Source: Bacillus_CJ salitolerans (GTDB taxonomy: Bacteria; Bacillota; Bacilli; Bacillales; SA4). From it: a stretch of 64,000 bases of DNA. Within the stretch, counting starts at the first letter, position 1, and each line of letters opens with the position of its first letter. Positions 46,835 to 56,140 of the stretch are shown one piece after another. A program made the translations under genes and the position numbers. The notes beneath the pieces are model-generated. The model was given only the letters and a program-made list of their open reading frames with translations. It was not told the origin of the DNA and made no database searches. The stretch spans positions 496,001-560,000 of the forward strand of contig NZ_JBHUEM010000003.1 in assembly GCF_042680805.1 (NCBI RefSeq), in the 5' to 3' direction.

Positions 46835-46870
46835 GGAAAGTCCCGTATTGATGTGCGGGGCTTTCCTAAT
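46835..46870 (+). terminator. Hairpin after acpP, likely terminator
   Basis: GGAAAG(T)CCCG and CGGG(G)CTTTCC pair with small bulges around TATTGATGTG. No long T run follows, so termination may be partial and rnc may be co-transcribed. Confidence 0.6.
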
Positions 46871-46934
46871 ATGTATTGAACTGCTTCACTAGAGACTATT
46901 ATTATGTGTATTTTAATATGGAGGACAAGTTTCC

Positions 46935-47660
46935 GTGAAATCATCAAACAGAAGATCATTTAGCAAGCAAAAGGAAGCATTTCAAGCTTTTCAGCAAAAA
47001 ATCGGTATTTACTTTCAAAACGAAAAACTATTATACCAAGCTTTCACGCATTCATCTTATGTGAATGAGCATCGTAAACGACCATTTGAGGACAATGAGC
47101 GATTGGAATTTTTAGGTGACGCCGTATTAGAGCTTACCGTTTCAAAATTTTTATTTGAAACTTTTCCTATGATGAGTGAAGGAGAGTTAACGAAGCTACG
47201 TGCAGCAATCGTTTGTGAACCATCACTTGTAAAGTTCGCCAATGAGCTTACGTTTGGTGAACTCATCCTATTAGGAAAAGGAGAAGAGCTTACCGGTGGA
47301 AGAGAGAGACCTGCTCTATTAGCTGATGTTTTTGAGTCTTTTATTGGCTCTCTCTATTTAGATCAAGGCCTTCCAATTGTGTGGAAATTTTTAGAAGATG
47401 TTGTCTTTCCAAAAATTCAAAAGGGTGCTTTTTCTCATGTGATGGATTTTAAAAGTCAATTACAGGAGCTTGTGCAACGTGATGCCATTGGGATTATCGA
47501 ATATAAGATTTTACAAGAGAAAGGCCCTGCTCATAACCGGGAATTTGTCTCACAAGTATATTTAAATGGTGAAACACTAGGGACTGGGGTAGGAAAATCA
47601 AAGAAAGAAGCAGAGCAGCAAGCAGCTCAAATGGCCCTGCAAACATTAAAGGAAAAATAA
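46935..47660 (+). CDS. rnc: Ribonuclease III
   Basis: A 241-residue double-strand-specific endonuclease that processes rRNA precursors and structured RNAs. The signature is NERLEFLGDAVLELTVSKFLF, and ALLADVFESFIGSLYLD has the second acidic cluster. A C-terminal double-stranded RNA-binding domain ends GKSKKEAEQQAAQMAL. The start is GTG at 46935 after GGAGGAC. Confidence 0.96.
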   Translation: MKSSNRRSFSKQKEAFQAFQQKIGIYFQNEKLLYQAFTHSSYVNEHRKRPFEDNERLEFLGDAVLELTVSKFLFETFPMMSEGELTKLRAAIVCEPSLVKFANELTFGELILLGKGEELTGGRERPALLADVFESFIGSLYLDQGLPIVWKFLEDVVFPKIQKGAFSHVMDFKSQLQELVQRDAIGIIEYKILQEKGPAHNREFVSQVYLNGETLGTGVGKSKKEAEQQAAQMALQTLKEK

Positions 47661-47697
47661 AGGAATCCCTAAGAAAAAGGGGATTCCTTCTTCATTT
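47660..47697 (+). terminator. Terminator after rnc
   Basis: AAGGAATCCC and GGGATTCCTT form a 10-bp stem around TAAGAAAAAG, followed by CTTCATTTT. The tail is only moderately T-rich. Confidence 0.75.
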
Positions 47698-47766
47698 TAT
47701 GATAAAATCAAGCAGAAGAAGACTTATAATAATCGAAACATGAGATAGATAGTAGGAGTGGAATCA

Positions 47767-50700
47767 ATGTTCCTCAAGCGTTTAGATATTGTTGGATTTA
47801 AATCATTTGCTGAACGAGTATCAGTAGATTTTGTACCAGGTGTTACAGCCGTGGTAGGCCCAAATGGTAGTGGGAAAAGTAACATTACAGATGCTATTAG
47901 ATGGGTATTAGGAGAGCAGTCAGCCAGATCACTACGTGGTTCAAAAATGGAGGATATTATCTTTGCTGGAAGTGATTCACGTAAGGCTTTGAATGTTGCT
48001 GAAGTTACTTTGACGTTAGACAATGAAGATCAATTTCTTCCCATTGATTATCATGAAGTAAGTGTAACAAGACGAGTGTATCGTTCCGGAGATTCTGAGT
48101 TTTACATAAATAAGCAATCATGTAGATTAAAGGATATTGTTGATTTGTTTATGGATTCAGGACTTGGTAGAGAAGCATTTTCAATCATATCCCAAGGTAA
48201 GGTTGAAGAAATTTTAAGCAGTAAGCCTGAAGAACGTAGAAGTATTTTTGAAGAGGCGGCTGGGGTTTTAAAATATAAAACCCGAAAAAAGAAGGCAGAG
48301 TACAAACTCGCTGAAACACAAGAAAATTTAAACCGTGTTGAAGACATTTTGCATGAGCTAGAGAATCAACTTGAGCCCCTAAAGCTACAGGCATCAATAG
48401 CAAAGGACTTTCTTGAGAAAAAAGAAGAATTAGAAAAAATCGAAGTAGCATTAACTGTTTATGAGATTGAAGAATTGCATGAAAAGTGGGAAAGACTACT
48501 TAAACAACTTGAAGAGAATAAGGATAAGGAAATTGGTCTAGCTTCAACGATTCAAAAGGAAGAAATTGAATTAGAACAATTAAGGGACCATGTTCGTTCA
48601 CTTGACGAATCAATTTCTCAGCTGCAAGAAGTATTGCTACTTGCAAGCGAAGAACTTGAAAAAGTAGAGGGGCGCAAGGAAGTATTAAAAGAAAGAAGGA
48701 AAAATGCTTCTCAAAATCAATCACAGTTAGAAAAGCAAAGGGCCGATAATGAACAAAAAATGAAAGATCTTCAGTCTGCGATTCTTCTCGAATCAGAAAG
48801 ACTTTCTGAACTGAAAGGTGTTGTAGAAGAACTTTCCACTCAACTAGTAGAGAAAGAGAGATTATCGAAATCATACTCGCAAAATATTGAGGCAGATCTT
48901 GAGAATGTAAAAAGTGACTATATCGAGAAGCTGAATGAGCAGGCTACAACTCGAAATGAAATTACGTACATTGTTGACCAGTTAAAGCAACAACAAGCCA
49001 AAAGTGAGAAAATTGACTCTTCTAATGAGCAATTTCTTCTTCAGCGTAAAGAAGTTGAGTCTAAAAAACAAGAACTACAGGGCCAGCTACAATCACACCA
49101 AGAGGTCATTGATCATCAAATTACTGAATACCGAAAAAAACAACAGAAGCTGGAAAAGGATAAAGAAGAATATCAGAAAAAAGAATCCATGCTATACCAA
49201 GCTTATCAAGTCCTCCAGCAGACTAAGTCTAGAAAAGAAACATTAGAAGAAATGCAGGAGGATTATGCGGGCTTCTTCCAGGGTGTTAAAGAAGTTTTAA
49301 AAGCAAGAGATCATAAGTTAGAAGGCATCGAAGGAGCTATCGCTGAGTTAATAAGCGTCCCAAAAGATTATGAAATAGCCTTAGACATAGCACTAGGGGC
49401 TTCAACGCAGCATATTGTTGTGGACCAAGAAGTGAATGCTAGAAAGGCAATTGCGTTCCTCAAAAAAAATCATTATGGAAGAGCTACATTTCTACCAATG
49501 TCAGTTGTCTCGGGTAAAAGTGTTCAACAAGAACATATCCAAAAAATTAAACATCATGATTCCTTTATTGGTATCGCTGCAGATCTTATTTCCTATCAAT
49601 CAAAACATGATCATGTTGTCAGAAGCCTACTCGGTAATGTCATTATTACGACCGATTTAAAAGGGGCAAACGAATTAGCGAAAATTATCAACTACCGTTA
49701 TCGACTGGTCACCCTTGAGGGTGATGTTGTAAGTCCAGGGGGAGCAATGACAGGAGGAGCAGTTAAGCAGAAATCCAGTTCATTACTTGGGAGACAGCGA
49801 GAATTAGAGCAATTGACACAAAAGCTAGCTAGTATGGAAGAAAAGACTGAGAAGCTTGAAGGGTTTGTGAAGAATTTAAAACAGACAATCCTAGCAGATG
49901 AATCATCGTTAGAAGAATTAAGGGCAAAAGGAGAAAATTTGAGGTACGAACAACAAACCTTGAAAGCTTCCATACGTGAACTAGAGGTAGAAGAGAAAAA
50001 CTTAAATGAAAGACTAGCTCTTTATGATCACGACAAAAAATTATTTCTATCAGACCAAAAGGAGTTAGGTGATCGGAAAGAACGACTTCAAAAGCAATTA
50101 GTAGTATTGCAACTCGACATAGAAAAACTTGATGTGACGATTAAGGAATTAACAAATTTAAAAACAGAACAACAATCATCAAGAGAAACAGTTCAATCTG
50201 AGATTACGAATTTAAAGGTTCAATTAGCTGAGAAGAAGCAGCTCCTGTTCAATCAACAAGAAAAAGTGGATCGATTACAAGAAGATAAGGAGAATGCCGC
50301 TTCTGCACTTCGATTAGTGTCAGACGATTTACAATTGCTTACTAGTGAGATGAATTCTACTGATTCAGGTGAAGAACAGCTTGAACAACAAGCGAAACAA
50401 AGACTCCAAGAAAAAAGTGATACCATATCTCTTATTTCTTCAAGAAGAGAAGAAAGACTTCAACTCCAAAACAAGATTGATGACCGAGAAAATGAGCTAA
50501 AAGAAATAAGAAGGGCTTATAAGCAACTTGTCGAGATTGTGAAGGATGAGGAAGTAAAGAGTAACCGTTTGGATGTTGAACTCGATAATCGATTAACTCA
50601 TTTAAGAGAAGAGTATATGCTTACCTTTGAAGCTGCCAAAGAAAAATATCCACTTCACATAGAGGTAGCTGACGCTCGGAAAAGGGTAAAGCTGATTAAA

Positions 50701-51333
50701 CTTGCGATTGAGGAGCTCGGAACCGTAAACTTAGGTTCAATAGAAGAGTATGAACGCGTATCAGAACGTCATCACTTTTTACTAGAGCAAAAGAACGATT
50801 TAGTTGAGGCGAAAGAAACACTATTTAGAGTTATTGATGAAATGGATGATGAAATGAAAAAAAGGTTTGAAACAACCTTTACGAGTATCAAATCCCATTT
50901 TGAAGGTGTTTTTCGCTCTTTATTTGGCGGGGGACGAGCTGATTTAGTGCTAACAAATCCAGAAGATTTGCTAAATACAGGTGTAGATATTGTAGCTCAG
51001 CCACCAGGAAAGAAGTTGCAAAATCTAGGCTTAATGTCTGGTGGAGAGAGAGCCTTAACAGCGATTGCGCTTCTGTTCTCAATATTAAAGGTACGCCCTG
51101 TTCCATTTTGTATTTTGGACGAAGTTGAAGCTGCATTGGACGAAGCAAACGTTCACCGATTTGCTATGTATTTAAAGAAATTTAGTAATGAAACACAGTT
51201 TATTGTAATTACTCATCGAAAAGGCACAATGGAAGAATGTGATGTCCTATATGGTGTAACCATGCAGGAGTCTGGTGTTTCAAAGCTAGTTTCAGTAAGA
51301 TTAGAAGAAACAAAAGAACTAGTTGAATTATAA
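47767..51333 (+). CDS. smc: Chromosome partition protein Smc
   Basis: A 1188-residue SMC ATPase that compacts and segregates the chromosome with ScpA and ScpB. The N-terminal head has Walker A GPNGSGKSNITDAI. Long coiled coils (about 170-500 and 680-1010) flank a hinge whose core includes GASTQHIVVD and GDVVSPGGAMTGGA. The C-terminal head has the signature LMSGGERALTAIALLF and Walker B FCILDEVEAALDEAN. ATG 47767 is eight bases after AGGAG; a GTG at 47758 is too close. Confidence 0.97.
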   Translation: MFLKRLDIVGFKSFAERVSVDFVPGVTAVVGPNGSGKSNITDAIRWVLGEQSARSLRGSKMEDIIFAGSDSRKALNVAEVTLTLDNEDQFLPIDYHEVSVTRRVYRSGDSEFYINKQSCRLKDIVDLFMDSGLGREAFSIISQGKVEEILSSKPEERRSIFEEAAGVLKYKTRKKKAEYKLAETQENLNRVEDILHELENQLEPLKLQASIAKDFLEKKEELEKIEVALTVYEIEELHEKWERLLKQLEENKDKEIGLASTIQKEEIELEQLRDHVRSLDESISQLQEVLLLASEELEKVEGRKEVLKERRKNASQNQSQLEKQRADNEQKMKDLQSAILLESERLSELKGVVEELSTQLVEKERLSKSYSQNIEADLENVKSDYIEKLNEQATTRNEITYIVDQLKQQQAKSEKIDSSNEQFLLQRKEVESKKQELQGQLQSHQEVIDHQITEYRKKQQKLEKDKEEYQKKESMLYQAYQVLQQTKSRKETLEEMQEDYAGFFQGVKEVLKARDHKLEGIEGAIAELISVPKDYEIALDIALGASTQHIVVDQEVNARKAIAFLKKNHYGRATFLPMSVVSGKSVQQEHIQKIKHHDSFIGIAADLISYQSKHDHVVRSLLGNVIITTDLKGANELAKIINYRYRLVTLEGDVVSPGGAMTGGAVKQKSSSLLGRQRELEQLTQKLASMEEKTEKLEGFVKNLKQTILADESSLEELRAKGENLRYEQQTLKASIRELEVEEKNLNERLALYDHDKKLFLSDQKELGDRKERLQKQLVVLQLDIEKLDVTIKELTNLKTEQQSSRETVQSEITNLKVQLAEKKQLLFNQQEKVDRLQEDKENAASALRLVSDDLQLLTSEMNSTDSGEEQLEQQAKQRLQEKSDTISLISSRREERLQLQNKIDDRENELKEIRRAYKQLVEIVKDEEVKSNRLDVELDNRLTHLREEYMLTFEAAKEKYPLHIEVADARKRVKLIKLAIEELGTVNLGSIEEYERVSERHHFLLEQKNDLVEAKETLFRVIDEMDDEMKKRFETTFTSIKSHFEGVFRSLFGGGRADLVLTNPEDLLNTGVDIVAQPPGKKLQNLGLMSGGERALTAIALLFSILKVRPVPFCILDEVEAALDEANVHRFAMYLKKFSNETQFIVITHRKGTMEECDVLYGVTMQESGVSKLVSVRLEETKELVEL

Positions 51334-51354
51334 ATCTGTGAAAGAGGGTTAAGG

Positions 51355-52350
51355 ATGAGCTTCTTTAAAAATTTGAAAGAAAAAATTTCGAAACAAACTG
51401 AAACGGTAACAGAAAAATTCAAAGAGGGCTTAACGAAAACAAGAAATTCGTTTTCAGAAAAAGTGAATGATTTAGTATACCGTTACCGAAAAGTGGATGA
51501 AGACTTTTTTGAAGAGCTAGAAGAAATTTTAATCTCAGCTGACGTTGGGGTACAGACCGTAATGGAGTTAATAGATGAATTAAAGGATGAAGTAAAAAAG
51601 CGTAATATTCAAGATCCCAAAGATGTTCAGTCCGTTATTTCAGAAAAACTAGTTGAGATATACAATGGTGATACCGATGAAGAACAAGCATCACTCAATA
51701 TAAAGGAAGGGTTAACGGTGATTTTAGTTGTTGGAGTAAACGGTGTCGGAAAAACAACCTCTATCGGGAAACTAGCCCATAAACTAAAACAGGAAGGGAA
51801 ATCTGTACTTTTAGCGGCAGGGGATACATTTCGTGCTGGAGCAATCGAACAGCTAGAGGTCTGGGGCGAAAGAGTTGGGGTAGATGTGATTAAACAATCT
51901 GAAGGCTCAGATCCAGCAGCCGTCATGTTTGATGCTGTACAAGCAGCAAAGTCAAGAAATATAGATGTCCTACTATGTGATACAGCTGGAAGATTACAAA
52001 ACAAAGTCAATCTAATGAAAGAATTAGAGAAGGTAAAACGAGTTATTGAAAGAGAAATTCCAGGAGCTCCGCATGAGGTTCTACTAGTTCTTGATGCAAC
52101 AACTGGACAAAATGCAATGAGTCAGGCAAAGACGTTTACCGAAGCAACAGATGTTACGGGAATTGTGTTAACAAAGCTGGATGGAACGGCAAAAGGTGGG
52201 ATTGTACTAGCCATTCGCAATGAATTAAATACTCCAGTTAAGTTTGTTGGACTAGGTGAAAAAATGGATGACCTACAAGAGTTTAACGCTGAGCAATTTG
52301 TATACGGATTGTTCAGTGATATGCTAGAAGAAGTAGAACAAGCCGAATAA
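51355..52350 (+). CDS. ftsY: Signal recognition particle receptor FtsY
   Basis: A 331-residue SRP GTPase that docks the SRP-ribosome complex at the membrane. A short charged N-terminal helix replaces the long acidic domain of E. coli FtsY. The NG domain contains VGVNGVGKTTSIGKLA, DTAGRLQNKVNLM and LTKLDGTAKGG. It lies 22 bases after smc and pairs functionally with ffh downstream. Confidence 0.97.
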   Translation: MSFFKNLKEKISKQTETVTEKFKEGLTKTRNSFSEKVNDLVYRYRKVDEDFFEELEEILISADVGVQTVMELIDELKDEVKKRNIQDPKDVQSVISEKLVEIYNGDTDEEQASLNIKEGLTVILVVGVNGVGKTTSIGKLAHKLKQEGKSVLLAAGDTFRAGAIEQLEVWGERVGVDVIKQSEGSDPAAVMFDAVQAAKSRNIDVLLCDTAGRLQNKVNLMKELEKVKRVIEREIPGAPHEVLLVLDATTGQNAMSQAKTFTEATDVTGIVLTKLDGTAKGGIVLAIRNELNTPVKFVGLGEKMDDLQEFNAEQFVYGLFSDMLEEVEQAE

Positions 52351-52388
52351 AGAAATGATTCTTCGATACTAATTGTATACGGACAATA

Positions 52389-52426
52389 AGGACATCTGTC
52401 AAGATGAATAACTTGACAGATGTCCT
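52389..52426. other. Perfect 15-bp inverted repeat ahead of ylxM
   Basis: AGGACATCTGTCAAG and CTTGACAGATGTCCT pair exactly around ATGAATAA. There is no T run after it, so it is not a standard terminator on its own. The right arm contains the TTGACA of the ylxM promoter. Confidence 0.85.
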
Positions 52427-52441
52427 GCTATACGGTAATAT
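52413..52441 (+). promoter_or_regulatory. Promoter of ylxM-ffh
   Basis: TTGACA at 52413-52418, a 17-base spacer and TAATAT at 52436-52441. The -35 box is inside the right arm of the 15-bp inverted repeat. Confidence 0.75.
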
Positions 52442-52483
52442 AATTGGTTGTAATGGCAATTCACTTAACAAGGGGATGTTCCC

Positions 52484-52804
52484 GTGCTTGAAAAAACGAC
52501 GAGAATGAATTTTTTGTTTGATTTTTATCAATCACTATTAACGCCAAAGCAGCGAAGCTATATGGAGCTTTATTACTTAGAGGATTACTCATTAGGTGAG
52601 ATTGCGGAAGAGTATGAGATTAGCAGGCAAGCGGTCTATGACAATATCAAAAGAACAGAAGCGATGCTTGAAGAGTATGAATATAAGCTACTGCTTTTTG
52701 AAAAATTTCAAACAAGAAAACAACTCATAAATCAATGTAAAGAACTAGTGAAGGAAAACGAACCTCTTTCTAGGCTGTTATCCGAGCTTGAGAAATTGGA
52801 GTAG
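52484..52804 (+). CDS. ylxM: YlxM/p13-like SRP-associated helix-turn-helix protein
   Basis: A 106-residue protein resembling a sigma region 4 helix-turn-helix. LLTPKQRSYMELYYLEDYSLGEIAEEYEISRQAVYDNIKRTE covers nearly the whole domain, and a helical tail follows. The homologue in streptococci binds the SRP and stimulates Ffh/FtsY GTPase activity, and the gene always precedes ffh. The start is GTG 52484. The stop lies 12 bases before ffh. Confidence 0.92.
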   Translation: MLEKTTRMNFLFDFYQSLLTPKQRSYMELYYLEDYSLGEIAEEYEISRQAVYDNIKRTEAMLEEYEYKLLLFEKFQTRKQLINQCKELVKENEPLSRLLSELEKLE

Positions 52805-52816
52805 GGGGTGTAAATC

Positions 52817-54160
52817 GTGGCGTTTGAAGGTTTATCAGAACGTTTGCAAAGCACAATCCAGCGTATTAAAGGTAAGGGGAAAGTAACAGAAGCAGATGTA
52901 AAAGAGATGATGCGTGAAGTTCGTCTAGCCTTATTAGAGGCGGATGTAAACTTTAAGGTTGTGAAGGACTTTGTAAAGCGAGTATCCGAGCGTGCGGTCG
53001 GACAAGAGGTTATGACAAGTCTAACTCCAGGTCAGCAAGTCATCAAAGTAGTGCAAGAAGAGCTTACCGCCCTTATGGGAGGAGAACAAAGTAAAATTGC
53101 GGTTTCTAATCGTCCTCCTACCGTTGTCATGATGGTTGGACTTCAAGGGGCGGGTAAAACTACCACTACTGGGAAGCTAGCAAACCTCCTCCGAAAAAAA
53201 TATAATCGCAACCCGATGCTTGTTGCAGCGGATATTTACAGGCCTGCTGCTATAAAACAGCTTGAAACTCTGGGGAAACAATTAAGCATGCCGGTATTTT
53301 CACTTGGTGATCAAGTAAGTCCAGTTGAAATTGCTAAAAGAGCCATTGAAGAGGCAAAAAAAGAGCACTACGATTATGTCCTAATTGATACTGCAGGTCG
53401 TCTCCATGTAGATGAACACTTAATGGATGAGCTAAGAGAAGTTAAGGAAATTGCAAAACCTGATGAGATTTTTCTCGTGGTTGACGCGATGACAGGTCAA
53501 GACGCAGTTAATGTTGCAGAAAGCTTTAATGAACAATTAGACATTACTGGAGTTGTATTAACAAAGCTTGATGGAGATACTCGAGGTGGTGCGGCGCTAT
53601 CTGTAAAAGCCGTTACAAATACTCCAATAAAATTCGTTGGACTTGGTGAAAAAATGGATGCCATTGAACCTTTCCACCCTGAAAGAATGGCTTCTCGAAT
53701 ACTCGGTATGGGTGATGTACTAACCTTAATAGAGAAAGCTCAAGCAAATGTAGATGAACAAAAAGCGAAAGAATTAGAGCAAAAAATGCGAACTATGTCT
53801 TTCACTTTTGATGACTTTCTAGAACAGTTGGACCAAGTTAGAAAAATGGGACCGCTAGATGAAATTCTTGGGATGCTCCCAGGAGCTAACAAAATTAAAG
53901 GCTTGAAAAATGTCCAGGTTGATGATAAGCAGATTAGTCATGTTGAGGCTATTATCAAATCGATGACGAAAAAAGAGAAAATTCAACCCGAGTTGATTAA
54001 TGCAAGTAGAAAAAAGCGAATTGCCAAAGGAAGTGGTACTTCTGTTCAAGAAGTAAATCGCCTTTTAAAGCAGTTTGAAGATATGAAAAAAATGATGAAG
54101 CAAATGACAAACATGCAAAAAGGTAAGAAAAAAGGCGGGTTTAAATTACCTTTTATGTAA
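52817..54160 (+). CDS. ffh: Signal recognition particle protein Ffh (SRP54)
   Basis: A 447-residue GTPase that binds signal sequences on nascent chains. The NG domain has VGLQGAGKTTTTGKLA, IDTAGRLHVDEHL and LTKLDGDTRGGAALS. The C-terminal M domain is methionine-rich, with EDMKKMMKQMTNMQKGKKKGG, and binds both 4.5S/scRNA and signal peptides. The start is GTG 52817 after GTAGGGGGTG. Confidence 0.97.
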   Translation: MAFEGLSERLQSTIQRIKGKGKVTEADVKEMMREVRLALLEADVNFKVVKDFVKRVSERAVGQEVMTSLTPGQQVIKVVQEELTALMGGEQSKIAVSNRPPTVVMMVGLQGAGKTTTTGKLANLLRKKYNRNPMLVAADIYRPAAIKQLETLGKQLSMPVFSLGDQVSPVEIAKRAIEEAKKEHYDYVLIDTAGRLHVDEHLMDELREVKEIAKPDEIFLVVDAMTGQDAVNVAESFNEQLDITGVVLTKLDGDTRGGAALSVKAVTNTPIKFVGLGEKMDAIEPFHPERMASRILGMGDVLTLIEKAQANVDEQKAKELEQKMRTMSFTFDDFLEQLDQVRKMGPLDEILGMLPGANKIKGLKNVQVDDKQISHVEAIIKSMTKKEKIQPELINASRKKRIAKGSGTSVQEVNRLLKQFEDMKKMMKQMTNMQKGKKKGGFKLPFM

Positions 54161-54208
54161 TGATTGAATAGTCTAAATTTTGTGGGTTTCTTTTAAACAT
54201 AGTTCTTT

Positions 54209-54368
54209 GGTAATCTGGCTTCAGTGCCCTGCCACTCGAGGTCAAATAACCCTTTTTCTCTCCAAGGAACATTTTCTTGTCGCGAGAGCACAGGATGTGC
54301 AGGGTTTGGCCGTTACCGACAGGAAGTCGGCGATTTTAGGCCAAACTGGGGGCACTTAAGCTTTTTTC
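54209..54368 (+). repeat. Dispersed intergenic repeat, copy F (with nested hairpin module)
   Basis: It starts GGTAATCTGGCTTCAGTGCCC, then CGAGGTCAAATAACCC, then AGGAACATTTTCTTGTCG. A long insertion then forms a nested hairpin (54304-54346): outer GTTTGGCC/GGCCAAAC and inner CCGAC/GTCGG. It ends GGGGGCACTTAAGC followed by six Ts. Sequence before it (54161-54208) shows no clear ffh terminator. Confidence 0.8.
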
Positions 54369-54390
54369 TATAACTGTTAAGAAAAAATAC

Positions 54391-54419
54391 TTTACAAACA
54401 TTTTGCTTACTGATATTAT
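54391..54419 (+). promoter_or_regulatory. Promoter of rpsP
   Basis: TTTACA at 54391-54396, 17 bases, TATTAT at 54414-54419. Transcription would begin near 54426, giving a leader of about 70 bases. Confidence 0.8.
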
Positions 54420-54495
54420 AATCTTTGTTGTTTACTAACAAAGGTTTATAAATATAAACACATTACAGTAAAAATATTCGGAGGTGCTATATAAA

Positions 54496-54768
54496 ATGGC
54501 AGTAAAAATTCGTTTAAAGCGTATGGGTTCAAAGAAAAATCCTTTTTATCGTGTAGTAGTAGCAGATTCTCGTTCTCCTCGTGACGGTCGTAATATCGAA
54601 GAGATTGGGACATACAATCCAGTTGCTGCTCCAGCTCAAGTGAATATCAACGAAGAGCTAGCTCTTAAATGGTTACAAAATGGTGCTAAGCCATCTGATA
54701 CAGTTCGTAACTTATTTTCAAAGCAAGGAATTATGGAAAAGTTCCACAATGCAAGAAATAGCAAGTAG
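54496..54768 (+). CDS. rpsP: 30S ribosomal protein S16
   Basis: A 90-residue ribosomal protein beginning MAVKIRLKRMGSKKNPFYRVV, followed by ADSRSPRDGRNIEEIGTYNP, the complete S16 signature. AGGTG precedes the ATG at 54496; a TTG at 54484 is not needed. It heads the operon with khpA. Confidence 0.97.
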   Translation: MAVKIRLKRMGSKKNPFYRVVVADSRSPRDGRNIEEIGTYNPVAAPAQVNINEELALKWLQNGAKPSDTVRNLFSKQGIMEKFHNARNSK

Positions 54769-54780
54769 AACGTGGTAAAT

Positions 54781-55008
54781 ATGAAGGAATTAATCGAAAC
54801 GATTGTAAAGCCTTTGGTTGACTATCCAGAAGAGGTTGTCATTACGGAAGTAGAGGACAATCACACAATCACGTATAAATTAGCTGTTCACAAAGAGGAC
54901 GTAGGAAAAGTAATTGGTAAAAACGGACGAGTAGCAAAGGCAATCCGAACTATTATTTATTCCACGACTTCTAAAAACAATAAACGTATTCATCTAGATA
55001 TTCAATAA
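54781..55008 (+). CDS. khpA: KH-domain RNA-binding protein KhpA (YlqC)
   Basis: A 75-residue single KH-domain protein with the GKNG-type loop in VGKVIGKNGRVAKAIRTII. In Firmicutes KhpA works with KhpB (Jag) as an RNA chaperone linked to cell elongation and division. The start is uncertain: ATG 54781 fits the family, while an in-frame GTG lies at 54772. Neither has a strong ribosome binding site, so coupling to rpsP, which ends a few bases upstream, is likely. Confidence 0.93.
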   Translation: MKELIETIVKPLVDYPEEVVITEVEDNHTITYKLAVHKEDVGKVIGKNGRVAKAIRTIIYSTTSKNNKRIHLDIQ

Positions 55009-55044
55009 CACTAAAGATCACAAACGTTTCATCATGATCTACTA

Positions 55045-55080
55045 GAAAAAAGGGCGAGGATTTCCTCTCCCTTTTTTTAA
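55045..55080 (+). terminator. Terminator after khpA
   Basis: AAAAAAGGGCGAGGA and TCCTCTCCCTTTTTTT pair with one mismatch, ending in seven Ts. Confidence 0.88.
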
Positions 55081-55232
55081 ATCTCAAGAATGTTTTACAC
55101 CCTTTACCTCCAATCCTTGTTTCCTTTCACAGGTTTCAGTTTGAATACTTCGATACAACATTCAAATGAATTTTAGGAGCCTAATGTTTTTTAAAGCCTA
55201 GTCTTGATACATATTTTTAGGAGATGATATGC

Positions 55233-55610
55233 TTGAAAATCCTTCAAAAAGTGGTCGTCAAACAAGTCCTAACTGAAAAAAGCAAGCTGGAACTGAGTGA
55301 AAAACTGAATGAAAAAAAACTTCAGTTACAAAAGGAACATGAACAACTACGCTTTGAGCGAAAGAAACTTGAATCAACTACTTCATACCCATCTCCTGCA
55401 GCAAGAATATATGAGAAAGAAATGAAACAAAGATTGGAAAAAATTAAAAACATTGATTTTCAAATCCAACAACTACATATGCTACCATTAGGTAGTGAAC
55501 TAAAAGAAAAAGAAGTACAAGCTATGGTTGACGTTAATGTCGGTGATAACTGGGTAGATCTTGACAAAACAATCATTATCAAGGAAGGCAAGGTAATTGA
55601 AATACGATAG
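55233..55610 (+). CDS. ylqD: YlqD family protein of unknown function
   Basis: A 125-residue protein found between khpA and rimM in Bacillus. The N-terminal strand is MKILQKVVVKQVLTEKSK. A strongly charged coiled coil follows (about residues 15-85). The short C-terminal domain contains VDVNVGDNWVDLDKTIIIKEGKVIEIR. No catalytic motif is visible and I do not assign a function. AGGAG (55219) fits TTG 55233; the ATG at 55224 directly abuts that site and seems unlikely. Confidence 0.82.
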   Translation: MKILQKVVVKQVLTEKSKLELSEKLNEKKLQLQKEHEQLRFERKKLESTTSYPSPAARIYEKEMKQRLEKIKNIDFQIQQLHMLPLGSELKEKEVQAMVDVNVGDNWVDLDKTIIIKEGKVIEIR

Positions 55611-55621
55611 AGGTGTTGTGA

Positions 55622-56140
55622 GTGCAAAAATGGTTTAATGTAGGGAAAATTGTTAATACTCAAGGAATAAAAGGAGAAGTTCGGGTCATTTCAACCACCG
55701 ATTTCCCGCAGCAACGATATGCAAAAGGAAATATGTTATTTATCTTTACAAATCAAAATGAAAAACCGGTCCCTGTAAAGGTGGCATCTCATCGAGTGCA
55801 TAAGAATTTCGATTTACTAACGTTTGAAGGACTCCATACTATTAATGATGTGGAAAAATTCAAAGGGAGTATATTAAAGGTTCCAGAAGAGCAGTTAGGA
55901 GAGCTAGATGAAGGTGAGTATTATTATCACGAGATCATTGGTTGCCAGGTAATTTCTGAAGATGGTCTTGAGATTGGTAAAATAAAAGAGATCATTTCAA
56001 CCGGAGCCAATGATGTCTGGGTCATCAGTAGAGAAGGAGAGAAGGATGTCTTAATTCCTTATATTGAGGATGTAGTCTTACAGATTGATACAGAACATAA
56101 GAAAATCATAATTCATCCCATGGAAGGATTGCTTTCATAA
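55622..56140 (+). CDS. rimM: Ribosome maturation factor RimM
   Basis: A 172-residue protein that helps assemble the 30S head around S19. The N-terminal RimM barrel starts WFNVGKIVNTQGIKGEVRV. A PRC-barrel domain follows with EYYYHEIIGCQV and the conserved STGANDVWVISREG. The start is GTG at 55622. It shares one base with trmD. Confidence 0.95.
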   Translation: MQKWFNVGKIVNTQGIKGEVRVISTTDFPQQRYAKGNMLFIFTNQNEKPVPVKVASHRVHKNFDLLTFEGLHTINDVEKFKGSILKVPEEQLGELDEGEYYYHEIIGCQVISEDGLEIGKIKEIISTGANDVWVISREGEKDVLIPYIEDVVLQIDTEHKKIIIHPMEGLLS

